Shown here in pieces: positions 37,769 through 50,640 of a stretch of DNA of 64,000 nt; the stretch's first letter is position 1; every line of letters starts with the position of its first letter. The stretch is from positions 2,622,001 to 2,686,000 of the forward strand of contig JACCIC010000049.1 in NCBI GenBank assembly GCA_018907035.1. The letters are read 5' to 3'. A program made the translations under genes and the position numbers. Source of the stretch: Sycobia sp. Sy_11 (taxonomy: Eukaryota > Arthropoda > Insecta > Hymenoptera > Epichrysomallidae). Under the pieces are notes generated by a model. The model did not search any database. It was not told the origin of the DNA and was given only the letters and a program-made list of their open reading frames with translations.

Positions 37769-38483
37769 CATAATTATTATATTTTTTACAACAAGAAAAC
37801 GAATAGACTTTTGCAAAATACTCATGATTGTTTCAATAATTCATTTATCAAATCGTTTAATTCTAGCAACCCTAGACTTTTAGTCGAAAAAACATATTAA
37901 TCTATACCAGATTAAAGGAAGAAAGTGATACATTTATCAGCAAAATTTCACAAAATTCATAAAGTGTATAATATATTCGGGGTCTTTAAACCTTTCAACA
38001 AGATCTAAAGCTCTTATAGTTGCTAAAATTTCTAATAATAAATGGTTTACTTTTTCTTTTTTGAAGTAAATTCGTTTGGTAAAATAGCAATTCATTTGTA
38101 ATTATATATTAAGTTCATATAATTATAACATATGTATTTAATAGACGTAAATAAGTTTTTATATCAAATGCATGTAATACATTTTTATATGTATAGAATT
38201 ATTTTGTAATTAGTTTAATGATAAACAAATATTATTATGATAAGATTGCTATAAAATAAATACCTATATTTATTAATAAAAACTTAAAAGATTAAAAATT
38301 AAGTTTACATGCTGAATATTAAAAAATTCCGGAGAGCTGCTGTCCTCTAGAGGAAATAGTTTGAAGCACGAGTGAGGTAAGTTAGCGATCGTAGCGACAA
38401 CGTACAGGAGTGGTGTTTGCGAGAAATAAGTAAGCACACGTGTTTTGCTTTATTTATATATTTTTCAAAATTAGTTTTTTTAA
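37168..38483. other. ODAD3 3' UTR and intergenic spacer before EMG1
   Basis: AT-rich. It contains (TA)n tracts at 37215-37267 and 37719-37763 and the AATAAA at 37392. From about 38330 a slightly GC-richer stretch leads into the EMG1 start codon and probably holds its transcription start and 5' UTR. Confidence 0.6.
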
Positions 38484-38742
38484 ATGGGCAAAAAAAGGAA
38501 ACATTGTGATGATGCTGACGAAAGTGAGTTCGATCCAGCTCCTAAGCATTTGCAAAATGTTCACATAAAGAATCAAGAAAAACGTTTGATCGTTATCCTT
38601 GAAAATGCACAGTTAGAATCTGTAAAGGTAAGGTTAAAGTTTATTGAAAAGCAATAGTTGAACGAAATCTTAAAAAAGGATTTTTTAACTTCTATAAGTA
38701 TACATAAATAATTTAAATTAAATTTTATTTATAAAAAGTTAT

Positions 38743-38784
<42 letters not shown>

Positions 38785-39820
38785 TTTATTTATTCATTTA
38801 TTCATTATAGATCGGAACCAGTTTTGAGTTAATGAATTGTGATGATCATGCAAGTATTTTGAGAAAAAATAAGCGTGAGCCTGGCAGTAGTCGACCAGAT
38901 ATTACCCATCAATGCCTGCTTATGCTTATGGATAGTCCATTAAATAGGGCTGGTCTACTACAAGTTTATATTCACACTGAGAAAAATGTATTAATAGAAA
39001 TCAATCCACAAACAAGGATACCTCGAACATTTAAACGTTTTGCAGGATTGATGGGTAAGCAAATTTATGTTTATAAAGATAAAATGACATAAATTTATAA
39101 AATTTTAAAGAAATGTTATCTTTTGATTAATGGTCAAATTCATGAAATTTAAATTTTTATAATTAAATATAAAAAGAATTATTTTATTTAAACTAAATAC
39201 ATTTATAATATAAAGTCATCTATAGTCATTTATATTAAAATTAAAACTATTTTTTAAAATTTTGTAAATTATAACATGAAAAATAAGGCAAAATATCAAA
39301 ATTTAATATGTAATGTTTCCTCAGTAATATGAATATAAATATAATATAAATTATTTTAAAATATGGGCAATTATTTATAAAGTTTTTAATTTTTAGTACA
39401 ACTGCTTCACAAGTATAGTGTTCGAGCTTCTGATGGACCAATGAAGCTTCTTAAAATTATTAAAAATCCAATTACAGACCACTTACCTGTTGGGTGTAAA
39501 AAATTAGCTACATCATTTAGTGCTAAAAAGATAGTACATTCAAGAGATTTAGTTACATCGGATGAACCTATAGCAATAGTAGTTGGAGCTATGGCCCATG
39601 GTCAAGTATGTTAGAATAAAATATGTTTATTTTTATTACGTTATTTCAAGAAATTTTCATTAAAGATTCATTAAAGTAATGTCTAATTTATTCTTTATAA
39701 TTTTAGGTTAAAACTGATTATGCAGAAGATACCTTTTCTATTAGTAATTATCCACTTTCTGCTGCAATAACTTGCAGTAAATTATGTTCAGGATTTGAAG
39801 AAGTATGGGGTGTAAATTAA
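38484..39820 (+). CDS. EMG1: EMG1/NEP1 rRNA pseudouridine methyltransferase, 4 exons
   Basis: SPOUT-fold enzyme that N1-methylates a conserved pseudouridine in 18S rRNA and is needed for 40S subunit assembly in the nucleolus. Exons 38484-38627, 38811-39054, 39397-39605 and 39707-39820 join in phase (711 nt, 236 aa), close to the 244 aa of human EMG1. The start is the first ATG of a basic leader, MGKKRK. Conserved blocks are RPDITHQ (residues 76-82), [49 protein letters not shown], the VVGAMAHG cofactor-loop region, ISNYPLSAA (about 211-219) and the C-terminal FEEVWGV. No residue looks damaged. The gene is compact, follows ODAD3 on the same strand after about 1.3 kb, and a candidate poly(A) signal AATAAA is at 40038. 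This assignment is very secure. Confidence 0.95.
38748..38781. repeat. (TA)n microsatellite in EMG1 intron 1
   Basis: TA tract of about 34 bp ending some 30 bases before the exon 2 acceptor. Confidence 0.9.
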
Positions 39821-40920
39821 TTTCACATTGAAATTATAGTTATTGTAAATATATTTCTAACTTTTAAAACTATAGTCGATATGTATTATAATTTTATTAG
39901 GAGAAAAACGTATGAAACATATGATTATAAGTCTAAGAGTTTTATAATCTGATTATGAATATAAAAAATGTTTGATTATGAATATAAAAACTTCAATTTT
40001 CTGAAGACATCAGTATATATAGAAATATGTATATTTGAATAAACAAAATAGTAAATTTAATATGAATATCTTCACATTTACAGTAAAACTTCAAAATTCC
40101 ATGAAATCAATTATTGATAACTTAGTATCATGTCCATGATTAAAGTTGTCTGAAAGATATACATTTTTGATTTGTATAAATAATCCATAACATAATTATT
40201 CTATTTACTACCACAATTAATTTTAATTATAGAAAAGTTAAAGTTTATCTGGTTGTGCTTTAATTTATGTTAGCATCTTAAACAAATTTTTTGTTTTTCG
40301 TTGAACAATTGTATAATCTGATAACATATTTGTATATTGCATTAAGGATTCAATAGCTTAAATATAGTCAAATGAAATTTCACCTTCATCTTCAAGTATT
40401 AAAGCCAGACTATTAACATTTTTTAATCTTTACACGATATATTTTAAAGCACAATTTTAATAGAAATCTTATATTTGCTTTTTAAAAATATTTATGGTAG
40501 TAATTATTGTAATTTCATCTTAAACATAATTATAAATTCATAACAGTTGCTTAGTAAAGTTAAGAAATAATCATCTTATCGCATTTTGAACATTAATTCT
40601 GTTTTTATAAATTATTAATTTTCATATTTCATCAATATTTAAAAATTATGGTAATTATACTTAAGACAATAGAAAATAGTACTTATTTAATATAAAAATA
40701 ATCTAATTGCATTTTTAATATTAATTGAGTGTTTTTATTTTGTTCAGTGTTTGAAATTATTATTATGCCACCGATGACAGTAAAATCAGAATACAAAATA
40801 TTCTTGTAATTTTTAAAACGGATGATAAACATTTGTAATCGCAAAGGTCATCAGACCATCTGATATTTCCTTATCAAACTAATAAATCTATTTTTGTTTA
40901 CTTAAGATTGTGTAAAATTT
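39821..40920. other. EMG1 3' UTR and AT-rich spacer
   Basis: Very AT-rich with no open frame of interest and no recognised element apart from the poly(A) signal candidate at 40038. Confidence 0.6.
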
Positions 40921-40924
40921 TAAA

Positions 40925-41420
40925 ACGTCGCGGGTAAGCATCGTGTCATGCGTCATCAATATGATGGCGTCGCTATTGCTGCTGCTGCTGCTGCTGCTGC
41001 TATAGCATGCTATAGTCAGCTATAGTCGAGACACGGTTAAGCCAAGCCAAGCCTGCGCTGACGTGCTGACATATATCAGCTTCTATTAGCTGATGTTAGT
41101 CACTACTTGATTGGTTGATACGTAGGACGCTTTGGCGTTCTCAACCAATCGTATGCCTTCATAAGAAAATTCGACCACTGAAATTTTTAGACGACCGGAA
41201 ATATCCTTGTAAACTATACTTACGTCATTCAGGAAATTGGCAACAGAAGCCTGATCATTTATCGTTTTTTTGACTCGCGTTGTTGCAAATAACAATTTTG
41301 GGGAGGAGAGAAAGGCGAGAGCGTACGCGTAGGCGAGAGTATTGCTCATGTCCTCGTCATCGAGGAGACGAGAGAAAATGCTCGAAGTTGTGGATCCGCG
41401 AGTATAGTGAACTCGTAGAA
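40925..41420. promoter_or_regulatory. Promoter-like block: CTG repeat, palindrome and paired CCAAT boxes
   Basis: A GC-richer block with a (GCT)n tract (about 40976-41000) running into the 16-bp perfect palindrome CTATAGCATGCTATAG (41000-41015). A hairpin-forming 10-bp inverted repeat follows, GATTGGTTGA (41109-41118) and TCAACCAATC (41141-41150), which carries two CCAAT boxes in opposite orientation. Paired CCAAT boxes are a feature of many animal promoters. Which transcript this would serve is unknown; an upstream start of the BET gene or an uncharacterised non-coding RNA are possibilities. Confidence 0.35.
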
Positions 41421-42660
41421 AATCTAAAGCTATATAGGTAGCTTATCGCTTACGAGTTCTTTCATATTTAGTTCCTTAAACGTGATTCTGGAATGAGATT
41501 TTTACACGCATATTTTGACTTCGATGTATGCATAATCTATCTCTCTCTTCATAACGCTTCGTGTTCTTGAAGTTCGCATTAGGGTAACTTTTAAACGTGT
41601 TTTCGAAAACATACGGTAAAATTATAAGAGATAAAGTGTTAAAAAGTTCTTTTCGATTTTTTAAAATTTTTTGGTGTATCTATAGTTTTTATTATTGTGT
41701 TTTTTGATCGAGAAACTTGATTTCTGTGATTGGCAGGAAGCAGATTTTGTGCGTCGTCTCAGTGTACGTCACAAAATGCCATAGATTTGGTTTTAAAAAA
41801 ATTATTCGATTATTTTTAAATTGTTTTATACGAAATGTTAGCTTTCAAATTTGTAACTCTTATAATATAAAACTTTTATGTGTTTGATGTGATTTTTATA
41901 TTTTCCAATTTGGAAACCAAACAGGAAGCAGTTGTCATCCTTGTAGCCTGGTCTTTTGAATACTTATCACATCAACTAATGAAAAGTTCAAAGTAAATAA
42001 TTATATAGTGTAAGATATACAATAAACAAGTATTTTCTTAAGATTTATTCTTTTTATTGAGTTGATTGATTTACTTTTTAATCTGATGTTTAGGGATTCA
42101 ATTGAAATAGTAAAATTTCGTTAAATATCAATAAGTTTGAATATTGAACAATTTAAATATGGATAATGTGTTATTTTACTAAAATCAATACATACAATTA
42201 TACAATCTTTTTGTACGTGACTAATTGACAGAGTTGTCAATTTATTCGCGTAGTACATCAAAGCAATATAAAAATGGCCGTCATCATTGAGCAATGCGTC
42301 AGTTTTTCGTTTACTTTACGTATTATCCTCAAGGGTGCACGGTGCAGGTCCACGTTTTGCACGCGAAATATTATTTCCAAAAACAGATCGCATTACGCGT
42401 GAGGTGCTCAGGGTCTCTAATCTTTCTCTCGAAAAGAAAGTAGCCGATAATAAAAGAAAGAACCAGTTATACGAATCACTAAGTATACCATGTTCTATCC
42501 GTACGATTCAGATGTGAAAAGTCAGAGGTTTGTTTTCAATTAAACAACAAAATATGCAGTGTCCTCGCAACTTCGTTTTTCGTCGAATTAATATATAAAA
42601 ATACGTTAATTTCTTCAAATGAAATTAGATAGTCAAATTTTGTTATGTTTTATATAAGAA
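41421..42660. other. AT-rich spacer, no gene recognised
   Basis: Mostly AT-rich. Around 42270-42520 composition rises and a 76-codon plus-strand frame is open, but it resembles no family I know and has no supporting splice sites. Confidence 0.45.
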
Positions 42661-42699
42661 AACGACAAGGCGACGTTGCGAAGATACCTTACATCAGAC

Positions 42700-42940
42700 A
42701 TAAAGAAAATGACAAGAGTAGCGCCATCTTGTAAAATCTATGCCTCCGGCCTCCCCCGCGTTGGCGCCTGCGCACTAGTATTTATTCAATACATCGCTTG
42801 AAGGCTGAAGGGCGAAGGCCAACTGCCGTCCGTCGACAGCCGACGCCGACGCCAGTCGCTTGTGTGCGTTCTTTCACAAATGACGTAGGAGTGTCCGATT
42901 GCGTTATACATATATACATATATATATATATATGAATATA

Positions 42941-42978
<38 letters not shown>

Positions 42979-43200
42979 TGGATATACATACATGAATATA
43001 CGGGACGCGCGCGCGTGTTTTTATACGTGCGAAAATAATCGTGCAGAAGTGCCGCGCGCGTTTGTATTTTGCTGCTTTTCTCTTTCAACGGTAATAAATT
43101 TATTGCACGTTTGTAGGTATATCTATACAAGGCTTGCTAAGTTTGTAAACAGAAAATTTCCTTTTACTGTATAGTCTGTATTCTAAGGTGAAGGTGCGAT
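42700..43200. promoter_or_regulatory. Promoter-like island with a YY1/Pho-type site
   Basis: The sequence GCGCCATCTTG at 42721-42731 is, on the other strand, the CAAGATGGCGC form of the YY1/Pleiohomeotic consensus, often found close to animal transcription starts. A CpG-rich stretch at 42740-42870 follows, then a TA-rich compound microsatellite at 42907-42976. An upstream promoter of the BET gene is plausible but unproven. Confidence 0.35.
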
Positions 43201-46200
43201 GGTATAGCTATATTAGTGCACTCTGGGTGAAACTACGGAATTGGACTGTTTTTCCAATCCTTTCATCTCCATCTTCGAAGTCCGAGTTGTAAAGAGAGAA
43301 AGAAAAAGGGCCACCGAAAGGAAAGTGCTGTACCGTTATTTTTTTCGTTGGTTCCAGCGAAAGTCGGTCGTGCACTTTTCTGTTAAAATAACTTTTACTG
43401 GTAGGAAAAAAGTGTCTGTAAATGTATATTAGAAGAGTTAAGCGTGCGTTTGTACCTATTCAAGTATAGAATGAGACGGAAAGAGTGAGGAAGAGGGAAA
43501 ATGTTAGGCGCCATGAGAGGAAATAACGGAAATAAACCGTTAATTTTTAGTTCACCCTGTACGAAAGTGTGTTTATTATAACTGTCCTTAAAATAAAACG
43601 ATAAATAAGAGGTGTTCGTAATCGTTATATTTTTACGGGTAATGAAGTATAGGAAAATTATATTAGTCCAAATAAAGCTGCTATAGACAAGCTAAAGTAT
43701 CAAATGATAGGCGTGTCGGTTTTTGAAATATTTTTCCTCGTAAAAGTTGCTTAAGTAAAATACTTCTGATAAGAGAAAAATTTTGTGTGCGTATAGAATT
43801 TCGAAAGAATTATTTTGAAATTTCCAGGATAAGAGTGGTGTACATTTGTACGCACGCGCTTGAGTACACAAAATCCCTTTGCTTTCCTCATCTCCTTTAA
43901 AAAGAGAGAAAGGAGAGACCGTCGTCATCGAGCCTGTGGATTTTCTCCCAAAAAGTCCCGTTCGAGGCGATGCCTCTTTCTTCCTCTACAGAGCCGCGAA
44001 ACCGGTAAGTTTTCATTGAGGAAACGCGCGTTTTTCTTTTCAGTTTATTAAGGTAATGTATGTATTGCAAAGATTTCTTGTAAAGGTTTCTGAAAGCCTT
44101 AATATATATAGAAATATCTTTTGCAATAGATTATGAGAAGTTGGTGAATTATCGCGCATCGGAATGATCTGAATTTTGAGGTTAGGTTGGTCTCAGTCAG
44201 CTGGTGTATGAAATTCTTAATTCAAGCGCGCGTGGTCGGGGAGAAGAATCGAGTTCTTTTGCGTGTCATCTTTCTCTTTGCTGTGCTATACCTCTGGCTA
44301 TATCCGTAGCACCAGGTAGCACGTAGCAGTTAGTTGCGAGTGTGAATACGTATACTACTACTAACTACCATATCAGTTTCTATATATAAACGCATTGGAT
44401 AGAAGTATGATAGAAGATAAAACTGAATAGAAAAAAAGAAATTTGTGTTATTGCGCGGGGTGGGGCGAAGGGAATGTGTACTGCATATCCTATAGTTTAC
44501 TGGCGTGAGAGAGATAGCAAATGTATAAGAAACGAGGAATAAATATCAAACAGTGGCCGAGTGGTGGCGAAAAGTGACAGTCAGGTTACCAAGTGCAAAG
44601 ATGATTCGTGTTCGTGTAACAATACTTGATTCAAGTTTTTTTAAATTAAATTTTACATCATCTTTGTTAATTTGTGATATTTATCTTATACTTTATTAAA
44701 TTATTGAATCTCCGAAAATTGGCTACAAGCTGATATTCGTTTTATATATTTATATTGTGATGTTTTGTAAATTTGTAATTGTGATATCAATATTATTAAA
44801 GGGGAACTTTTATCTTCTACTTGGTACAATTCAACTGATTAAGCCTTATTTTATATATTATTTAAAACTAACTAATATAAACTGTAAGTTTCATAAAAGG
44901 TGGTAAATAAACTTTTTCTTAAGCTTACAATCTATTTATTTCATTCTTTTAATTTCAAGAGTTGAACATTTTTATTGATTTACTATGTAAATTTAGTTCT
45001 AATATTAAATGAAGTGATTAGATTGATATATCTGTGTAAAGTTTTTATTTGTGCATTTGACTATTATTTAATTATCTTACTGTTGAATATGCTGTTGAAT
45101 AATATAAAATAAACAAGAATATGAACGTGTTTTATTAATAGATAATTGTTACATATATCAGAAACATAGCTTATTAATTGTATTCTTTTATATCAACATG
45201 ATCGTGTCAATATTTAAAACAATATTGAAAAATAATGTTTTATAACATTCAAACTCAACATTTTAAATAATATTTGATGAATTTTGTTTATTTTCATGAA
45301 GTATTTTTGAATATTTATAAATTGTAAATAGGTATTTAGGGTATTTAATATGTTGTAATAAAATAATAACTAATTTCAACTAAATTTATCTTTGTAATTT
45401 GAAACAATTATTTTGTATTACTGTTTACAAAACATATGTATTTCTTCATAGTAGCAGATATATAATTATATTATTTAATCTAAAGTATAAATTTAAAAAA
45501 TATTACAGTTGCATAATGTACTTAAAATTAAATTTCAAAATTCAAAAATATATTAATAAAATATGAAAATAAAAAGTTAATTCTTAAGAAACATGATTGT
45601 ATAGTAAGAAAAAATTAAAATACTAATTAAGTGTAAGAATATATACTAATTTGGTTTGAGTTTATGTTTATAAATATTCAATTAAAAAATAAGTAATTAG
45701 CGAATTGCTTATGCATGGTAGTTATTACTACATATAGTTCTAAAATTCTGAAAGTTATATGATTGAGTTTTGGTTGTTTTTTACATTTTCCACAGTTTTT
45801 AAATTATTACACCTTTTAATTTTATGTTTAAAATTCTTTTTTTTTTTTAATTTTGTATTAAAATATAATTATTAAAAAGAATTTGAATCACACTTTTAAT
45901 TTACTTATTATGCTAAAGTAAACTTTACAATAAGAAGTAAGTTCTTAACTAATAGCATTTTACAATAAAAAATGTCTTAATTTAAACATTTTTTAATTCT
46001 TCAAACTTTAATTATTATGTTATTAGAGTTGCTAATAAGTTATGAACTCCTGCTTTTAAATTTTTTATTCGCTTATCTAAAAATAACATTTGTTGTCTCT
46101 TATTATATTTGTAAATAAAAATTAAATCATCTTAAATCCTGTCATATTTTTAAACTATAATATGCGAACGAATTCTGGAACATCAAGTCAGATTAAAGCC

Positions 46201-48330
46201 AGGGGTCATTCATCCGCACGCGGTCAGTCTGACAGTCATTCATTGCTTTTCTTACGTCACGCTTTCTTTATCTGCGCCACTGCGCTCTTTCTCTGCTGCT
46301 CCCCTTGTTTCAAACGGGAATATGGAAATCCTGTACGAGAAAACTGGTGGAATTTCTATTTCTAATATATGGAATATTGGAACATGAACCATTTTCGTCC
46401 GTCGCGTATGAATGCGTAGCCATTGTCGCGCGACGGTGCGTTGGTTTTAAGTTCCATTGAACGTGAACTAATAACCGAGGTATCTCGTGTCACAGAAAAC
46501 GTCGTCATGCGCTCGTGCTACATCTTCACCGTAAGCTCGAGTCATCGGTAGCGGGACGCGTACACTACTCATATTCAAGGAGAAAAGGTGCGAGAGCAAG
46601 TGAATGTGTATGTGTGCGCGTTCTCCAAGTTATCTACTCATGACCAACTCGAACTCCTGTATAGAGTAGAGACACTTGTGTGTATCCCCTTTTTTCTTTT
46701 TAAACCTAATTTGAGGCCTGGGCTGCATTTGCGTACGTGCAGAGGATGGTGGTCCATTATCTGCGTTTCGATACCTTTGTAGCCTTCCAGCGTTGCCACG
46801 GTTTGTGTTTAATAAGATTTTTTATGATTTTCTCTTTCGCCGAGGCAATTAATGTTTACGTATTGATGTTTCTCTTCGCCTAATTCTTCGACATGCGCCG
46901 TGTGGATAATGCGTAACTTGTCTGCTACTGCTATTGCTGTTTTTGCTCTTTCGCGCCAGAAATAATATTTTTGGCGCTCGGAACACAGCAGGTGCTCATA
47001 TTGATATTGCAGATTGTTGGTTATGAGTGTACAAATTTATTTATCAATTGTTGGAAATAATATCAAATAAATAAGCTGATGCTACAGAAGAATCCCATTT
47101 GCTCCCCTGTGCTCTTCTGCAACTGGTACTTAAATTTCGTAATAAAAGATACTTTTGAGTCTATTTGTGGTTAATTGCAGGCTGTGATAATGTTTATAGT
47201 ATTTTTTCAGTTATATAATTTTTAAATGAATGTTTTATTTGAGCCATTATATTCTTTTATGAAATTATTACATCGGCACTGTGAACAATTAATCTAAATA
47301 ATGTTTAAGTAGAGAAAAAGAAGAAATAAACTGTATTTGATGGATTGGTTCTGATAATCATTAATTAATATAATTTGTAGAAAAAGATTATGCCAAACCC
47401 TTAGCGATTGTTTAAAAAGTAGTATCTTTGATACTTCTAAATCAGTTCTGTATAAAAGACTGAAAGTTTTACAGCTAAATTTAATTTGAATACTTTTAAA
47501 TAATGGAGTTATGTTTGTCTTTAATAGAAATTTTATTTTTGATTTATATTTAATGTATTGAAAAATATTTAGTTTGATAGCATTCTAAATAGTTTTTTCA
47601 TTACCGATCTATAAATTTTTATTCAATTACCTAAGTATTCTAAATTTAAACTTAAAAATATTCTTTGTTGAACAATAAAGAAAAAGCATCCTTTAGCATT
47701 ATTCATTTATTTTATAATTATTCATTTGGCAAGGATATTTAAAATAATTGTAAAATTATAATATTTAAATGTATGTTTTCTCTTATTTATTAGTGAAATT
47801 TAATTAAACCATTCTTTATTATAAAGTAAATAACAATACGATATTAATGTATTTTTTAAAATTTAAATATGAAAAACAAATTTAATGTCCATGTATAGTA
47901 AGATGAATTTGATCTATAGTTATTATTTATGTTTTAGAAATAGAATCGATCAAATTTCTATCAAATCAAATTTGTTTTTTCATTGATTTTCAATCCCTAC
48001 AAAGCATTTTGTATTAATATAGTGTAATTATTGTAATAATATTTTTGATGTATGAAAAAATATCTCGTACATATTTTTCATGTTTTTTTTCTTTATATAA
48101 GTCTATATTATAAAATACAGCTTATTTTTTCTATGGATGACAAAGTATTTTTTGTATACAATGATTGTAATTTGTAACTTAAATTTTAAATCTATGAAAA
48201 TCACATAGGATAACTTGGAAATAATGTTTTTTTTCGAAGTCCTTGCTGTTTACAGAACTATTGTCAATGAAATGAGTTCGTGAACATACAAGATTTTGGT
48301 ATGTCAGTGGTATATATGACATACCACTCG
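43200..48330. other. Long spacer, no gene recognised
   Basis: A mix of moderately GC-rich stretches (43200-44600, 46150-46990) and very AT-rich ones (44630-46150, 47040-48330). I found no reliable coding exon. If the upstream island is a promoter of the BET gene, much of this would be a long 5' intron. No transposon motif was recognised. Confidence 0.4.
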
Positions 48331-48335
48331 AGAGT

Positions 48336-48338
48336 ATA

Positions 48339-48401
<63 letters not shown>
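48336..48401. repeat. (TA)n microsatellite
   Basis: TA tract of about 65 bp, among the longest in the window. Further tracts lie at 48622-48690 (CATA then TA) and 48899-48930. Confidence 0.95.
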
Positions 48402-48403
<2 letters not shown>

Positions 48404-48654
48404 CTTCTGATTAGTCACTAACCCCCTTCCTCTTTCGACTCCTTAAAAACCAGCAATTCAGAGGTCAAAGACCCTTCTTGAAGAGCGGTGTAAACGTCAA
48501 AAATTCGAAGCGCTTTTTGTATCTGTCGTGTAGTGCGGGGTAAGAACCCAACGAGAGAATCATCAGGAATGAGAAGGCGAAAGAACACGAGCGCGTAGTT
48601 GGGGTTGGTTATAACTATAAGCATGCATACATACATACATACATACATGCATGA

Positions 48655-48690
<36 letters not shown>

Positions 48691-48896
48691 TTACGCGGGT
48701 ACGCCACGTTTCCCGCGCACTTTGCTCCAAATGAAAGAATGGCGGACGACGTGTGGCGCGCACACCGTTCCGAAACCCACATTAGGCATCACACGTATGA
48801 GGGAGCAGGGAAGGGAAAGATGAGGTGTTTCGGCAACGTTGCCTCGCTTTCTCCCCCTCTCCCTTTCCCACTTTAACGTTATCTCCTCTTCTCAAT

Positions 48897-48930
<34 letters not shown>

Positions 48931-49382
48931 CGGCTGCGATGGTGGCGGTGGCAGCGGTATAATCGGCGGCCTGCCAGACTATACGATACGGACATTATTA
49001 TAAACGCGAGGGAGATAAAACGACTAGAGAACAACTATATACACACTATATTCTGATATTACACCGTCCGCGTATTGCATAGTACCGCTGCAGAACTCTA
49101 GTCTGATGGGCGCGCGCTTCACCGTGGAGTGACCATAACAGCGCGTGCTTGCCACTTGATGCAGGAAGATCGGCCACAGACAACATGCGGCGGCGGTATT
49201 ATTAACACCTATATATCGAATAGTGTGTAAACCGTAAGGCGGGGATCGTAAATATATTATATATGTTATTGGGTTGCGTTGCCGTGCCATCTCTTAGATT
49301 GTGCATACGTGCGTGTGGTACAAAATTTTAGGTCTGCCTTTCTTACCTGTGCGTGGCCGCCACCGGGGCACACACAACGCCA

Positions 49383-49386
<4 letters not shown>

Positions 49387-49448
<62 letters not shown>

Positions 49449-49460
49449 ATCTCTCTCCTC
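49387..49460. repeat. (CT)n microsatellite upstream of the BET gene
   Basis: CT tract of about 70 bp with a few CTAT interruptions at its right end. With the tract at 49912-49982 it flanks about 450 bp of GC-richer DNA. Confidence 0.95.
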
Positions 49461-49910
49461 ATCTCTGCATGCGCCGCATGCATGTATTATAAGTATATGA
49501 AAAAATATTTCTTTCCCAGTCAGGGGACTGTACAGTGCATCGAAAGTATCGTGACTACCATCAGTACCTGACGTGTTACAGCAACTCTTTCACGCACGCG
49601 GCAAATGTACATAATATTGTGTGTGCGAATACACTGTGATAGCGCGTAAGTGCGTGCGTGGGAACATTTATTTTCAACGGAGGAAGAAAGACAAATAAGA
49701 GAAAGAGAACAGGTCGATTTCAACCGTTTGTTCGCGCAGGTAAGCAGTAATGTGCAATCCAGCATCCGCCGGCCCCGAGCGTACACAATATACGTAACAC
49801 ATACATCTAAATGTGTCTGTGAACATGAAAACATAGGTCTGGGGAGAACGGAGAAGGCGCCCGTTCTCTTCGGAAGAGCGCGGCATTTTTATCACTTTTC
49901 ATCTTTTAGT

Positions 49911-49911
<1 letters not shown>

Positions 49912-49982
<71 letters not shown>
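49912..49982. repeat. (CT)n microsatellite upstream of the BET gene
   Basis: Nearly pure CT tract of about 70 bp lying about 320 bp before the YY1/Pho-type site. On the minus strand it is a GA tract that could recruit GAGA factor. Confidence 0.95.
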
Positions 49983-50068
49983 AGTTCAGAATTTCTAGTC
50001 AATCCGAGACAAATAACTTTTGCTTAATGCATTTATATTGAACACTCTGGGGGAGCGTACAGTGTGAA

Positions 50069-50099
<31 letters not shown>

Positions 50100-50100
<1 letters not shown>

Positions 50101-50640
50101 CACGGCGATCCTATATATCTGTGTATAATAAGGGTCTGTGGCGCGCACTCGGCAGAACCGCCGTATCGTGTGGTACGCGTTACTTAGTTCGCGTGCTGTA
50201 TACGCGCGCCTGCTGGCGGTGCCGGAGAGAGCTGCTGTTACCGCCAACGAGAGCGAGAGAGACGCCGCGAGAGAGGGGCTCTTCTCTTTTGAACACACAC
50301 GGCCGCCATGTTGAATGGCTGCTTGAAAAGCTACGCCAAATCGAGTGGCCGAGAAGCTTCCCCGCGCACTGAATAAGAGAGGAAGAGTGAGTGAGAGGAC
50401 GATTGAACGGTTCTTCCCGTGGTACACGCGCGGGTCGCACGGTCGCACCTACTGTGTCTCATCCTCGGCCTAGTTCCGCTTCTGCTGGGAAAAGTGCAGA
50501 ACGAAGGACATTATCATAAGAGAGGAGTCCAGGAAGAGGTAGGAGAGAACAGAGTGCGTGTGTGCTTAGTGTTATCTGGAGTTGCGCGCGCCGAGTACGT
50601 CGCGTGCCGCCTTCAACGATGAAGTGAGAAAAAATGATAT
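50100..50640 (+). promoter_or_regulatory. Putative main promoter and first 5'-UTR exon of the BET gene
   Basis: A CpG-rich island some 3 kb upstream of the BET start codon. GCCGCCATGTT at 50302-50312 fits the YY1/Pleiohomeotic consensus, and a second ATGGC lies just after it. The transcribed part could end at a donor-like AG|GTAGGA near 50538. No coding frame linked to the BET protein is present, so any exon here is untranslated. The exact transcription start and donor are guesses. Confidence 0.4.

Noticed and set aside
41086..41349. 87-codon minus-strand open frame over the CCAAT pair
   Set aside because: Length is within chance for this composition, and the DNA shows promoter-type features instead.
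42287..42517. 76-codon plus-strand open frame in the spacer
   Set aside because: Reads somewhat protein-like but has no recognised motif, no splice partners and no family resemblance.
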